NCBI GenBank assembly: GCA_949825065.1 | Contig: OX463864.1 | Coordinates: 10,715,787-10,779,786 of the forward strand | Source of the DNA: Odontocerum albicorne | Lineage: Eukaryota; Arthropoda; Insecta; Trichoptera; Odontoceridae | DNA length: 64,000 nt | Reading direction: 5' to 3' | Shown here: piece by piece, positions 35,036 to 44,884 of the stretch | How positions within the stretch are numbered: position 1 is the first letter of the stretch | Layout of the letters: every line of letters begins with the position of its first letter | Translations under genes and position numbers: made by a program | Notes under the pieces: model-generated | Database searches by the model: none | What the model was told of the DNA's origin: nothing | Seen by the model: only the letters and a program-made list of their open reading frames with translations

Positions 35036-35184
35036 TATGTTTTTTTTATTATCTTGGCGCTGTTTTAGGGAAAATTTATTTTTAAATTGAATTTAATACT
35101 GGCAACACCGTAACTGCATTGCACAACTGTCATTTACCATTCATTGTGATTTTGAGTGAAAGAATTTATTTTGAAAGTATAAAT

Positions 35185-35379
35185 ATGCCAAGGAAGTGCA
35201 TTAATAGCCCAAAATCTTTTTATTACGTTTGTGGGGGGTTTGCGTTCAAGGAACAGCATAGAAATATAACCCCTTTAATACAGAAGGCATATGAATTATA
35301 TTTTGCCTGCAAGATCGGAGACCAGGATAAATCATGGGCGCCTTACATTTACTACGCTACTTGTGCGGTGAATCTATAA
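35185..35379 (+). CDS. 64-residue ORF of a conserved insect family (possible first exon or retrocopy)
   Basis: I chose the ATG at 35185, in context AATATGCC, because the conserved text starts there (MPRKCINSPKSFYYVCGGF). It continues NITPLIQKAYELYFACKIGD and QDKSWAPYIYYATCAVNL before TAA. I recall similar proteins opening with 'PRKCxNxPDxFCYxCGxxT', then 'YxxYFxxxxGDQDKxWAPHxxCxxCxxxLxxW', in many arthropod genomes, often in copies near transposons; this is memory, not a search. Cysteines at residues 5, 16, 45 and 60 could form part of a zinc-binding motif, but the second Cys of 'CYxC' is Tyr here. The frame stops where the family goes on, so this is an exon, a truncated copy or a pseudogene. 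Confidence 0.5.
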   Translation: MPRKCINSPKSFYYVCGGFAFKEQHRNITPLIQKAYELYFACKIGDQDKSWAPYIYYATCAVNL

Positions 35380-35884
35380 TAATTATTATTATGAGCAGCA
35401 TACATTTTTAATTATTATTTTAATTAAAATAAAAAAACTTAATATAGTTTTCAAGTTAAAGTGGTAAACTTATAGCAATTTTATGTTATAGAAGTTAGGG
35501 AAGATGAATAATTTTATAAAAATAATTCTTCATCAATATATCTTTTTTTAATTTAAGTATCATAAAAATATAACTATTTTATTAATACATTTAATGTTTT
35601 AAGATATACAAAATCTATGAATATGGAGGACGAATAACCTCGATTCCCCCTCCTATTTCTAATGCGAGGCTTCCTACCCCTTCCCGCATGGCACCGCTAC
35701 TCCCCCTCCTCGCACTCCCGCATCCCCACTTCCTTTCTCAGCCGTTCATCCTCCGAGGTCTTCTTTGCATAAATCTTCAAGATAATGTTCTTACAGTACC
35801 TTGTTCGTCTACTCATCAAGAAACAGGGATTGTGAACATTTATTACATTTTTTTATTATACAATATAGAGTTATATAACATATT
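35380..35884. other. Unassigned; pyrimidine-rich pocket
   Basis: CCCCCTCCT-rich sequence at 35640-35760 resembles the pocket at 4450-4610 in composition. No acceptor site or downstream exon continuing the ORF above was recognised. Confidence 0.4.
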
Positions 35885-36095
35885 CAAGGGTGTGGGCTGA
35901 AAAAATATCTGGTGTCCCCGTGGCTGGGCTCGCACTATATTGGTTGGGTGTATCTTGGCCGGGGGGATGTTATTAGATGAGCCCAGATCTTTTGATAGCT
36001 TCTGTTTTTTAATGTATTCTCTTTTTAATGTGTCTAAATGTATTATGTACTCGTACATACTATGTTGCTATCAATAAACCTGTATTTATTATTAT
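35885..36095 (+). mobile_element. LINE-H 3' end, copy 1
   Basis: GGTGTGGGCTGAAAAA, ACTATATTGGTTGGGTGTAT, GATGAGCCCAGATCTTTTGA and GTTGCTATCAATAAACCTGT with a TATTTATTATTA tail match the copies at 44660, 51207 and 52066. Only 3' UTR-like sequence is present, so the class is inferred from the tail and the fixed 3' end. Confidence 0.7.
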
Positions 36096-36429
36096 TATTT
36101 GTATACACAAAAAATACATTATAATGTGACATATTGAGCTGGTTTATGGGAAGAAATTGTTGAATATCAATAAGTCTACCAGTTGTAACATGTACACATT
36201 TATACACAAAATATAGAAATAAATAGGTAGGAAACTATGTCAGAAAATCAACACCAAATAAACAAATATGGAGCTGCCCAGGATTCAAGAAAGTCTATGA
36301 TATAAGGAACCAATTTCCGAAGATTGGATAGAGTGTATAATGTGCACTGAGTGGTGACAAGAAAAATGTACCGCTTATTCCGGAGTTGGTCAGTACAAAT
36401 GTGATATTTGTACCTAGGTGTCTCATGCA
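36096..36429. other. No feature seen
   Basis: A 71-codon minus frame (36248-36463) is open but not recognised. Confidence 0.35.
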
Positions 36430-36676
36430 CACATTGCGCACTCTTAGGTTTCCAAGTGCGCACTCTTAACTACCTGTATATGTAAGAGTGCGCAAATGAA
36501 TATTTTTAGATTTAATGCTTTTAGTCGTAAAGGGTTTAAATTTTATTCTGTTTTTGTATGCAGTTATGTTAATAAGAGACGGTTTAATATGAATAAAGAA
36601 AGTTAATTTTTGTAAAAATATTTGTTTTCTTAATATAGTATATCTTAAGTTATACCTTAAGTGCGCACTCTTGGAG
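36430..36676. mobile_element. Cluster of GTGCGCACTCTTA motifs (candidate MITE)
   Basis: TGCGCACTCTTA occurs at about 36433 and 36460, its complement TAAGAGTGCGCA at 36483, and TGCGCACTCTTG at 36662. The outer pair 36483/36662 could be terminal inverted repeats of a 190-bp AT-rich element. The target duplication is not resolved. Confidence 0.5.
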
Positions 36677-36893
36677 CACTCGACCCTATACGGTTTTGCT
36701 AATTAGGATAAATGTTTTCAAGATCTTACAAACTAGGCAATTACCAGTGTGTTGTTAAGCATTCTTAGATCAATATTTCCATTTCAATACATGGTTCTGG
36801 TCCTTACATTTACCACTAAGGTCCAAAAGTTTCCAATCTGAACAAGTAAGATTGTCTATGAATAGATACCAGTCACGCCCACCGCGTGCTTAA

Positions 36894-37520
36894 CCTTTCC
36901 TTCCCTGTTTTGGGTATCTTCTACACGTTGCTTCTAATAACCATCAATATCTCTATAAATATTATAAATACAAGGTTAAGATTTTAGGTATTCCTCCATA
37001 ATATATTTACGCATTGATTTAAAAAATAATATAAATAATAATCAGAATTTATCGACTACATCATAGGTGTTTTGTGAAGATCGTAAACAAATTCGCATTT
37101 AAACGCTGTGAGTGCCTCGATCTTGGGTCTTGACGATAGGTAAAGAGTATGCGGGAAGCGCGACACTATATTCGCATCTCACTCTTGCATACTTCACTGA
37201 ATTGCGAGGAGCTCAATTGTCTCAATCGTCGCAAGCGTAAGCCACGCCGGGAGTAAGCCACTACCGCTCCGCGCCGCAGTAGCTTTTGGGCTTGACCAGA
37301 CTAGACCTACGCCCGTTCCGTGAGCGTTGCCAGATGGTTTTTTTAATGTTTTCAGCAAATAAATCTCAATTATTATAATTTTTTACTTAAATTATAATTA
37401 ATTAAGGGGATTATCTATGAATGTTCTTATTTTTCCGATTTAAAATCGCAAATTTTTGATCGCGTACTCACTACCCAACGCCGGAGCGCGCGTTTCAATT
37501 TTAGCGCCATAAGAGAAGGG
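36894..37520 (+). mobile_element. TTAA-K, complete copy (piggyBac-type ends)
   Basis: A 627-bp element flanked by TTAA on both sides (36890-36893, 37521-37524), with ends CCTTTCCTTCCC and, inverted, CCCTTCTCTTATGG. Near the ends lie GTTTTGGGTATCTTC and, inverted, CGTTGGGTAGTGAGTAC. TTAA targets and CCY-type ends fit the piggyBac superfamily. The interior includes a GC-rich part (37090-37330, GCCACGCCGGGAGTAAGCCA) and no frame for a transposase, so it is non-autonomous. Copies: 41912-42532 (inverted) and 51284-51880. Confidence 0.75.
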
Positions 37521-37524
37521 TTAA

Positions 37525-38227
37525 GCGATGTTACCTTAGTCAAGTAACGAGCCTTTCAGTGATGTGTGTCGAAGAAGAATCACAAAAGAGGAATAACCTT
37601 TAATTCAGAGATCTACTCTGACTGAAAGTGTGAATGGTGAATGGAATAGAAGGAAACTGTCTATCTAATGGGTTGGTAAGGTGGATGAAGGAAGTGACAA
37701 TGTGCATGTTTTAGGAGGCTTTGCATAAAGTAATACATTGCTGAATTTGGTGCAGGATTGTTGAAAGTTCTTAATTAAGGATTTTTGTTCTATCCCTGTG
37801 TTACTGATTCAACGAAAATTTACTATAAAGGTAGACTAATGATTTCTACATAGGATCCAAAAAAAAAGCATGCTATAGTGTTTTCCCAATAATAAAACTA
37901 TACCTAATCCAAAAGGTTCCGGCTAGTACCAATTAGTGAGTTTATGGACAGATATCTCACCAGCCTCGCTCAGTACATGGGCAGGTGATGTGAAAGTTAA
38001 AATGTGGTACTTCTACCCTCAATAGAATGTCGAACAGATCCAGTAATGTACAGTTTTGTTATGTTTTAAAATTCAGTATTGAGCGTTTATCAAATTTCTT
38101 TCTAAAGAAAGGTAAAGCCTGGGAGAAATTTAACAACAATAGCATTTCAGCGTCATTTAATTTCCACGTGATATTCAATTTTTAACATTTCAAAATATAA
38201 CGAAACAACACGTTTTCTATCTGCTCT
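37525..38227. other. Unassigned; short shared segment near the end
   Basis: Only 38170-38233 recurs elsewhere (9757-9818). No gene is seen. Confidence 0.4.
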
Positions 38228-38990
38228 AATTGACTTATTTATTTATTTAACACTTTTCTTGCAAATACAATCTGGTGAGTTTATTGCTAGGCGGCAATCT
38301 TTTCCAACCAACCACACAAAAGTAAATGAAGCAAGTTACATGGTTGCATAAATCATTCAGATGACTATCCATCCCCATGAAATCCATAAACACATACGTG
38401 AGTATATACCCACGAACCCCACAAAGACGGATAATCACCCGAACATTCCTTTTCATATAAAGTGAGATATCATCAATCCAATGAAAAGGAAGGGATTGTG
38501 GAGAGGAAAGGAAAAGAAAAATTGGGAATGAAACACGTTATTTCACTGACTAGAAATTAAGAGTTTTTTCAGTCGCTTTTTAAAGCATGCAAAGTCTTAT
38601 ATTGGTTTGTAACTGATTCCAGAGTCTCGCTGCATGGACAGTTAAAGACGACGTTAAAAAAGAGGAGCGGTGAACTGGAAAGGCTAATAAACGATCTTTG
38701 TTTGAGCATTTCTCTAATCCATGAATGGATAGACGCTGAAAATTTTCAGCGAGATAAGAGGGGGCAGCGGGACAGTTAAGAATATGATACAATAGAGACA
38801 GTATGTGAATTTGGCGTCTATTTCTAACATTCAACCAGTTCAATGCCTTCTGGTATGAAGTTATATGATCGTACGTAGTTGGAAAATGAATCTTAGACAA
38901 ATATTTTGAACACGTTGTAATTTGTCCAGCTGTTCCTCTGTAACATACAAATAACAGACGTTCGCATAGTCCAGAATCGGAAAGAGCAGA
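38228..38990 (-). mobile_element. LINE-D, longest copy
   Basis: The minus frame 38580-38900 (106 codons) reads ALNWLNVRNRRQIHILSLLY, LNCPAAPSYLAENFQRLSIH, and SSLTVHAARLWNQLQ, then fuses out of frame with the K-K-R-L-K-K-L-L-I-S-S tail. This is the C-terminal region of a jockey/R1-type polyprotein. About 350 bp of 3' UTR with the family tail GATTGTATTTGCAAGAAAAG and AAATAAATAAATAAG follows. No catalytic domain remains. Confidence 0.85.
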
Positions 38991-39366
38991 TATTTTATGA
39001 GTAAAAATTTGGTTTTAGTAGGCAGGAATCTTTGCAACACTTTAAGGGAATGAAGGGTGAAGAAGATATTTCGGCTTACCTAATTTATTTGTTCTCACCA
39101 TGAGAGAGTGTTGAACCATCAAGTTGAGCTTTCAACCATGACTTACTGTTAAGGGTAAACATAGCAGTTTTTAAGCTTATCATCGCCTCACCATGCTACG
39201 GGCCTTAGCGATGTATGATATGTCTGAAATTTGAAACTTTAGTATATTAGTATCGTACGTGTATATATTTGCATACAGCATGGCATAATATTTATTTCAT
39301 TTGCTACAAGATTCTAACGTAAAAAAACGAATGTAATAAAATAACAAATAAACACTTCGTGGAATA
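38991..39366. other. No feature seen
   Basis: The LINE-D polyprotein may extend a little further into this stretch (GGTTTTAGTAGGCAGGAATC), but I cannot confirm it. Confidence 0.35.
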
Positions 39367-39368
39367 TA

Positions 39369-40181
39369 TTGGGTGTTAACGTAAGTTGTGTCCGTTTTTT
39401 TCCAAATTAAAAATGATCAACAAAAGTAAAACAAAATGGTAAAGGTTATACGTCATTCGAAAGAAATTTTTCTGCTCTACAAGGTATTGTGTTTGCTTTT
39501 ACGTTACATATATTATTTTATTTTATTAAAAGCCTTCAAAATGGAATGTTAAGTAGACGAAAGTGAGCATTTTCGACACCTCCTTCTGTTCGCGTTCAAT
39601 CAACAAAAATCAATTGTCGAACGTTGATTTTTGTTATTTTCGCTCAAAACATGTGGAACCCAAGCGACAAATTTCTGGACTTTTCCCATTGATTTAAGAT
39701 GGCGGTATATAGTCATGTGACTACAATTCATCTGCTCAGCCAATTCTACAGTGGTTTGAAGGGGATTTTCATGAATAATATGGTTTGAGCGGTCCTCATC
39801 GAAGTCCACTGGTCGTCCGGAACGCTACATGTCTTTCAGGTCGAAATTACAATCTTTGAAACGCAAAAACCATCGACAAGCTGTCATTTAATTCATAGCA
39901 TCTTTACCGTACACTTCGCAAATATCGCGAGCAGCTTTAGCAACTTTATTCCCTCGATTGAACGCGAACAGAAAGAGGTGTCGAAAATGCTCACTTTCGT
40001 CTACTTGACATTCCATTTTGAAGACTTGTAATCAAATAAAATAATATTTGTAACGTAAAAGCAAACACGATATCTTGTAGAACAGAAAATTCTCTTTCGA
40101 ATGACGTATAACATTTACCATTTTGTTTCACTTTTGGAGCTCATTTTTAATTTGAAAAAAAAAAACGGACACAACACCTAA
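39369..40181 (-). mobile_element. Mariner element rebuilt with about 230-bp inverted ends
   Basis: TA flanks both ends (39367-39368; 40182-40183). The left arm (39369-39601) and right arm (39955-40181) are inverted copies over their whole length, with a few differences; both carry TTGTGTCCGTTTTTTT and CATTTTCGACACCTC. The right arm holds the mariner 5' UTR and first about 20 codons. The left arm repeats the same sequence inverted, so the normal 3' end and two thirds of the transposase are missing. A 5'-end duplication replaced the 3' end. Confidence 0.85.
39600..40016 (-). pseudogene. Mariner transposase, N-terminal fragment
   Basis: The ATG at 40016 opens MECQVDESEHFRHLFLFAFN, then KVAKAARDICEVYGKDA, matching the first helix-turn-helix of mariner transposases. 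RSGRPVDFDEDR and TVELAEQMNCSHMTIYRHLK match the linker and second helix-turn-helix, and WVPHVLSENNKNQRS the start of the catalytic domain. The frame is continuous but holds two stop codons, in place of the residues after KDAMN and after LKDM. It ends where the inverted arm begins, so the DD34D catalytic residues are absent. Dead. Confidence 0.85.
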
Positions 40182-40187
40182 TAGGCT

Positions 40188-40465
40188 GTCCCAAAAAAAA
40201 TTCAAACTTCTACTTAAACTTGCAGCATTATGTATTAGATATTATTTTCCTCTACAAGTTGTAACATACTCGTATATACTATACATAAATATTTTCACGC
40301 ATCTTATTTTGAAATATATCATATATGTAAACATGTGGTTTTTTTAATGTTTATATTTTATCTTTTGTTTTATAAATGTGACTGCGACATGTATAGGTCA
40401 TTTGTGACCTTTATTTTGCCAATAAATAAATTTTAAAAAAGTTAACGACTACTGTCCAGTTTTCA
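40188..40465. other. Unassigned; possible LINE 3' end
   Basis: GTGACCTTTATTTTGCCAAT with AAATAAATTTTAAAAAA at 40405-40440 looks like a poly(A) end, but no coding part or second copy is seen. Confidence 0.3.
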
Positions 40466-40586
40466 AGAAACCCCCTTCCACCATCGCGACGTGGTGCTTC
40501 TACCTTGTGCTTTTAAGGTACCCCCTCTTCTTATTACATAGCTCTGTACATAAAGAGGTTAGACGGTGGAAGGAAGGGGGTTGAGC
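40466..40586. repeat. Imperfect inverted repeat
   Basis: AAACCCCCTTCCACCATCG (40470) pairs with GACGGTGGAAGGAAGGGGGT (40563), with small bulges, about 75 bp apart, in a GC-richer pocket extending to 40690. It may be a small MITE; no second copy is seen. Confidence 0.5.
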
Positions 40587-41544
40587 TGGGTTGGCTGGAG
40601 GGATGAAAGGAGGCCGCTCCAGGTGTGGCGGAAGGAGTCGCAGGTGATTGGAGAGGGGTTAAGCGTGGAGATGGGGGTGTGGGTTGTTAGTGGCAGATAA
40701 ATTATTACAGATACATGTGTTAGCTATTAAGATTAGGGGTAAGTACCTACCTTTTAAATAATAATTCGTCGTTGGTACTTACCAACTTTACGTGTATCAT
40801 TTGAAGTTTTTTAATATACAGTCTAAATATTTGAAAATCTAACTTTTTATTTTAGTGTTTTTTATAAAGACTGTTTAGTTTGCTTTTTATTTTTATTCGC
40901 TCATTCGATTTCCATTAGAACTCCTGTCTACTGTTTACCTGGTTGGCTAGAAGAGATTGGCACGTTGTACTAAGCTCATCAAGTTATACTGTATACAACG
41001 AAATTGTTAGGAAATACGACCATAGATCTTATTTATGTCCGGCATCCTGTATAGTGCCAGCTATCCTGTGGATGGAAGATACGAGTGTGTGTAAAGGTTT
41101 ATTGTGTGCAAGCTGTTGTACTTCGGCAATAACACATTCTTGACATTTCAAACCGAAAAGTTCTAATGACAAGTAAATGAATCATCCATGACGATTGGCA
41201 GGTTAATCTGCTGTAGCCTTTTGTTAGGTTGTGTTTTATATAGCGCAATTTTTGCATCGCTTAATACCACTCCTAGAATGTGTGGTAAGCTACAGAAAAA
41301 CAAAGCAAGATGAAATGATCTTAGATGAAAACTAGTTTCAAAATGAATCCACCTGGAATCGAAAATTTGTTTATTCACTTTAAATTTTAAATTCTCTAAT
41401 TTTTTTTAAAATTTACTTCATAGTATTCCTTATATTTCTTAGGCTTATATGATACATGGCGACACAAACCATCCTTTATTAAAAAATAAATAAATAAAAC
41501 AATATTTTATGGTTAAATTCAATTTAAATCCAGTTAAATAAGGA
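40587..41544. other. Mostly unassigned; holds a SINE-A tail at 40934-41012
   Basis: GGTTGGCTAGAAGAGATTGG and AAGTTATACTGTATACAACG at 40940-41005 are the SINE-A/LINE-D tail without a head. A 71-codon minus frame (41163-41378) is not recognised. Confidence 0.45.
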
Positions 41545-42775
41545 GAGACCACTGGAGAAAAAAGAGAAACCATTTCAATAATGGTTTGTGGTTCAGCTTC
41601 TGGTAACATTTTACCACCATGTGTTATTATGAAAGGTAAAAGATTAAAACCAGAGTTTGACGTTGGAATGCCTCCTGGTACCAAAGTTGTTCCGTCAGAA
41701 AGTGGCTACATAAAGTGGGAGCAATTTTCTTTATTAATTGATCATTTCATTAGTTTTAACCCGCCGGGTGATGTATTATCTTGGATGGTCATGGATCTCA
41801 CTGCTCTGATCCACTGACTTTGGAAAAGGTTTTTCAAAACAATATTCATATAATTTCCCTATCGCTCCATACAACACACAAGCTCCTACCGCTGGATGTA
41901 GCTTTCTTTAACCCTTCCCTTACGATGATAAAAATAATACGCGTGTTACGGTGTTGGGTAGTGAGTACCCAATAAAAAATTAGCAATTTTAAATCGGAAA
42001 AATAAGAACATTCATAGATAATCCCCTTAATTAATTATAATTGAAGTTAACAATTATAATAATTGAGATTTATTTGCTGAAAACATTAAAAAACCATCTG
42101 GCAACGCTCACGGAACGGGCGTACGTCTAACCTATTTGCAAGCTTAGAAGCTACTAGCGGCGCGGAATGTCAGTCGCATACCCCGGGGCTTACGCATATG
42201 CTTGCGGCGTTGAGACAATCCAGCTCCTCGCAATTCAGTCTAGTATGCAAGAGTCAGATGCGAATATAGTGTCGCGCTTCCCGCATACTATTAACCTATC
42301 GTCAAGACGAGGCACTCGCAGCGTTTAAATGCGAATTTCTTTTCGATCTTTACAAAACACCTCGATGTAGTCGATAAATTCTGATTATTATTAATATTAT
42401 TTTTTAAATCAATGCGTAAATATATTATGGAGGAATACCTAAAATCTTAACCTTGTATTTATTATATTTATAGAGATATTGATGGTTATTAGAAGCAACG
42501 TGTAGAAGATACCCAACACAGGGAAGGAAAGGTATTTGGTCAAATATTAAAAGAAGCTTGGTTACTTTCGGCTACTGTGGGAAATATTGTAAATGGATTT
42601 AAGGATTTAAGGCGTGCGGAATTTATCATTTAGATTGGAATGCATTACCCGATCACATATTTTTACCATCCACTAACTGTACATGCTGCGAGTAAAGATC
42701 CAAACACGTCAAATATTATGGAAGAAGGTAGAGTATGTCATGATGCTTAAGAAGACGTTACCGTGGAACAGAACA
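41545..42775 (+). pseudogene. Pogo-like (Tigger-type) transposase, interrupted
   Basis: The frame from 41552 reads SIMVCGSASGNILPPCVIMK, GKRLKPEFDVGMPPGTKVVP, SESGYIKWEQF. A one-base shift near 41795 leads to MDGHGSHCSDPLTLE and then HIISLSLHTTHKLLPLDVAF. These match the DDE_1 domain of pogo/Tigger transposases, including the 'DGHGSHC' and 'HTTHKLQPLDVAFF' motifs with the second catalytic D. At F the reading is cut by TTAA-K (41912-42532). It resumes GQILKEAWLLSATVGNIVNG and LDWNALPDHIFLPSTNC, the post-catalytic 'A...ATVGNAxxGFRxxGIYPxxxxALPDHxF' block, again in two frames. A stretch between them is missing. It is non-functional; the N-terminal DNA-binding part was not found. Confidence 0.8.
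41912..42532 (-). mobile_element. TTAA-K copy 2, inside the pogo-like transposase
   Basis: TTAA (41908-41911) followed by CCCTTCCCTTACGATG lines up with the inverted right end of 36894-37520. The body is collinear on the opposite strand (TTTTAAATCGGAAAAATAAG, GAGGAATACCTAAAATCTTA) and ends GGAAGGAAAGG, where TATT stands in place of the second TTAA. It interrupts the transposase just after the DVAFF codons. Confidence 0.8.
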
Positions 42776-42850
42776 CCAGCCACAAAACTCAAAAGCGTGA
42801 AAGCGAGAGGAATAAGGTGTCTCCAGTAAATGACATTCTACCTGAATTAA
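42776..42850 (+). pseudogene. Pogo-like element, downstream coding remnant
   Basis: The text between the transposase block and the next insertion still translates as a lysine/glutamate-rich tail ending SPVNDILPE, consistent with the variable C-terminus of Tigger-type proteins. Confidence 0.4.
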
Positions 42851-43091
42851 CCCTGAGAGATCGGCGCACTGCTATAGCAGTGGAAGAAATTTGTTCTACC
42901 CTTGTATTCTAAATGAATATCATTCATTTAGAATACAAGGGTACATATTCTAAAATATATTTATGTTGTAAAAATATTTGTTTTTTGTTTTTCTGTTATT
43001 TAAAATAAATATTTATCACGAATGTCCGAATCGTAAATATATCTCAGCACTAGATAGACAATTATATTTTTTTCTCGTAGCGCTCTCAGGG
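42851..43091. mobile_element. PiggyBac-type MITE with internal hairpin
   Basis: The 241-bp element is bounded by TTAA (42847-42850 and 43092-43095). Its ends are CCCTGAGAGATCG and, inverted, CCCTGAGAGCGCTACG. Near its left end 22-bp arms (42897-42918 and 42922-42943) are perfectly complementary with a 3-nt loop. It is non-coding. The ends differ from TTAA-K, so this is a second TTAA family. Confidence 0.8.
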
Positions 43092-43251
43092 TTAAGCCTA
43101 CAACAAAGTTTTGAAAAGTATTAGTCAAATATCCAGTTGTTCTGGCATTGCGGTTAAAAAAAAAGACGAGTTAACGAAAGTAAATGCAACCTATTGAGTA
43201 ACCCAACATTTATCCAAGAGTGAAACAAAAAAAAGCTGTTGAATATAAAGA

Positions 43252-43482
43252 TTGAAAAGAAAAATAATAATAAAAAGACAAAATGCACTAAAAAAAACAT
43301 ACCAAGGTAAAAATAAAAAAATAAAAAACACGCCTTGCGAAAAATGCTCAAGGATGTACAAGACTGATGAGGATAGGGTTCAATGCCTTCATGCAAAGCC
43401 TGGTATTATGAATACTGCGTTGCTAACAGCGATGAACTTTTTTTTTGTTTGTGAGAACTGTTCTAGTGACGTAAGTGACTAA
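43252..43482 (+). pseudogene. Possible cysteine-rich C-terminus of the pogo-like protein
   Basis: A 76-codon frame, lysine-rich at first, then TPCEKCSRMYKTDEDRVQC and later FFVCENCSSD. The C..C ... C ... C..C spacing resembles the PHD-like zinc finger found at the C-terminus of some Tigger-type transposases ('C..C.......W.qC..C..W.H..C ... F.C..C'), with the middle cysteines lost. The position downstream of the transposase in the same direction supports the idea; a chance frame is possible. Confidence 0.4.
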
Positions 43483-43515
43483 AACTTGATTAAGTGGTGC
43501 ATAATTTTATATTAC

Positions 43516-43820
43516 TGTAGCGATCCTTACTCCCTGTGATCACAGCGCGAGCCGCTTGTTATTGTTTAGCGAGAACGAGACAGCGACATATCTTCTGCGC
43601 CTTTCTACAAATCATATAAATACGGGACGTGTAACAATAAATATTGTTTAGCGAGAACGAGACAGCGACATATCTTCTGCGCCTTTCTACACATATTCCA
43701 AATTTTATAAATACCGACGTTTAACAATAAAATACCTCTTTCCATATTCCGATTTCAAACGAGTTTTATTAAAACAACGATCATCCTCATCATCTTTTCA
43801 TTCGGGACAACCGTTCCTAA
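43516..43820. mobile_element. Solo LTR, family LTR-1, copy 2
   Basis: It begins TGTAGCGATCC and ends CGTTCCTAA, flanked by exact ATTAC duplications (43511-43515, 43821-43825). GCGAGAACGAGACAGCGACA occurs twice, 67 bp apart (43567, 43634), so the promoter-proximal part is tandemly duplicated. A TATAAATAC box and AATAAA follow. Confidence 0.8.
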
Positions 43821-43832
43821 ATTACTTCATAA

Positions 43833-43868
43833 TGTCCGTTTGCCCCACACGTTCGGGGCAAACGGACA
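43833..43868. repeat. Perfect 14-bp-arm hairpin TGTCCGTTTGCCCC
   Basis: TGTCCGTTTGCCCC, an 8-nt loop, then GGGGCAAACGGACA. The same arm recurs at 44034-44050 (TGTCCGTTTGCCCCACTGTT). The arrangement suggests transposon ends, with the 43833-44058 interval as the body or as two abutting ends. The family is unknown. Confidence 0.6.
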
Positions 43869-44419
43869 CTTCGTCCACGTCATGGTTTTTGTTTAATTTA
43901 AATAAAGGTTGATTGTTTTTCTCACTTTTTTTTTCTTTTTTACATACATCAATGATTACACTACAGAATAAAAAATAAATTTGGTTTGCAGCACTTCGTT
44001 TGAAATAAATATATCAGTAAAACCCACTAGAGTGTCCGTTTGCCCCACTGTTACCCTACAACGCGTCGTAATTTTTCTTCAAATAACTCAATCAGCCGAA
44101 ATGTTCGTTGCATCTTTTTTGCTTATTTAAGTGTGGAGGCTATTGGAAATTGGTTATTACGAATAAGATTCCAATTTGATTTCAGATATCTGAGAAAAAA
44201 CTAAAGAATCTATTTCGAGACATTAGATATACATTTATGGCGTAGAATAGCCAGCCTCCAAGTATTAAACTCACGAGTGCATGTATAGCTTTAGGAAATA
44301 CTTGAAGACAACCCTTTTTTGGGAGGTCTTCGGTTGAAAATCGGGAGATCTATAAAAGTTTATCTGTAGTTCGTCTTTTCTTGATAAGTTTTCTTACTGA
44401 ACATATCGTCGTCGTTCCT
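43869..44419. other. Unassigned apart from the second GTCCGTTTGCCCC motif
   Basis: The motif at 44034 is described with the hairpin. Nothing else is recognised. Confidence 0.4.
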
Positions 44420-44640
44420 GAGCCTCATAGTCGAGGACCCCCTCGCCATTCCAACGTCAATTCAGTTGGAAAGCGAAAGCGTTTTTTTAGTGGGTACCCA
44501 TTGCACACCAGCAAATTCACCGGACACACCGTTGTATTGAAGTCGATGACACGCCAAAGTTGGAAAATCGGAGCACACCAGCATGTTTTCTCCCCGTTTT
44601 GAAAGAATATATATGACCGAAGTCATAGGTATCCATATAC
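44420..44640 (-). mobile_element. SINE-B copy, head missing
   Basis: The minus strand runs from the middle of the element (GGTATATGGATACCTATGAC) through CATGCTGGTGTGCTCCGATT and CGGTGTGTCCGGTGAATTTG to GTTGGAATGGCGAGGGGGTC. The tRNA-like part is absent. Confidence 0.75.
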
Positions 44641-44659
44641 CTAACTCAGTTTAACTTAA

Positions 44660-44870
44660 ATAAATAAATAAATATAGGTTTATTGATAGCAACATAGTAC
44701 GTGAATATATAAATATGGTATATTCCGAAATCGCATACATATCTCAAGATAAACTGCAGAAAATACATTTAAGAGAGAATCTATTAAAAGGTCTGGGCTC
44801 ATCTTATAACATCTCCTCGGCTAAGATACACCCCACCAACATAATATATCTATCTATAATTTTAAGTTTC
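44660..44870 (-). mobile_element. LINE-H 3' end, copy 2
   Basis: Minus strand: GATGAGCCCAGACCTTTTAA, TCTCTCTTAAATGTATTTTC, GCGATTTCGGAAT, and TGCTATCAATAAACCTATAT with an AAATAAATAAATA tail. This copy shows the intact TTAA site in CTCTCTTAAATG where TTAA-K inserted in the copy at 51207. Confidence 0.75.
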
Positions 44871-44884
44871 ATAATCATAAGAAG

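Noticed and set aside
41163..41378. 71-codon minus frame next to the pogo-like transposase
   Set aside because: No similarity to transposase parts or other known proteins that I can see.
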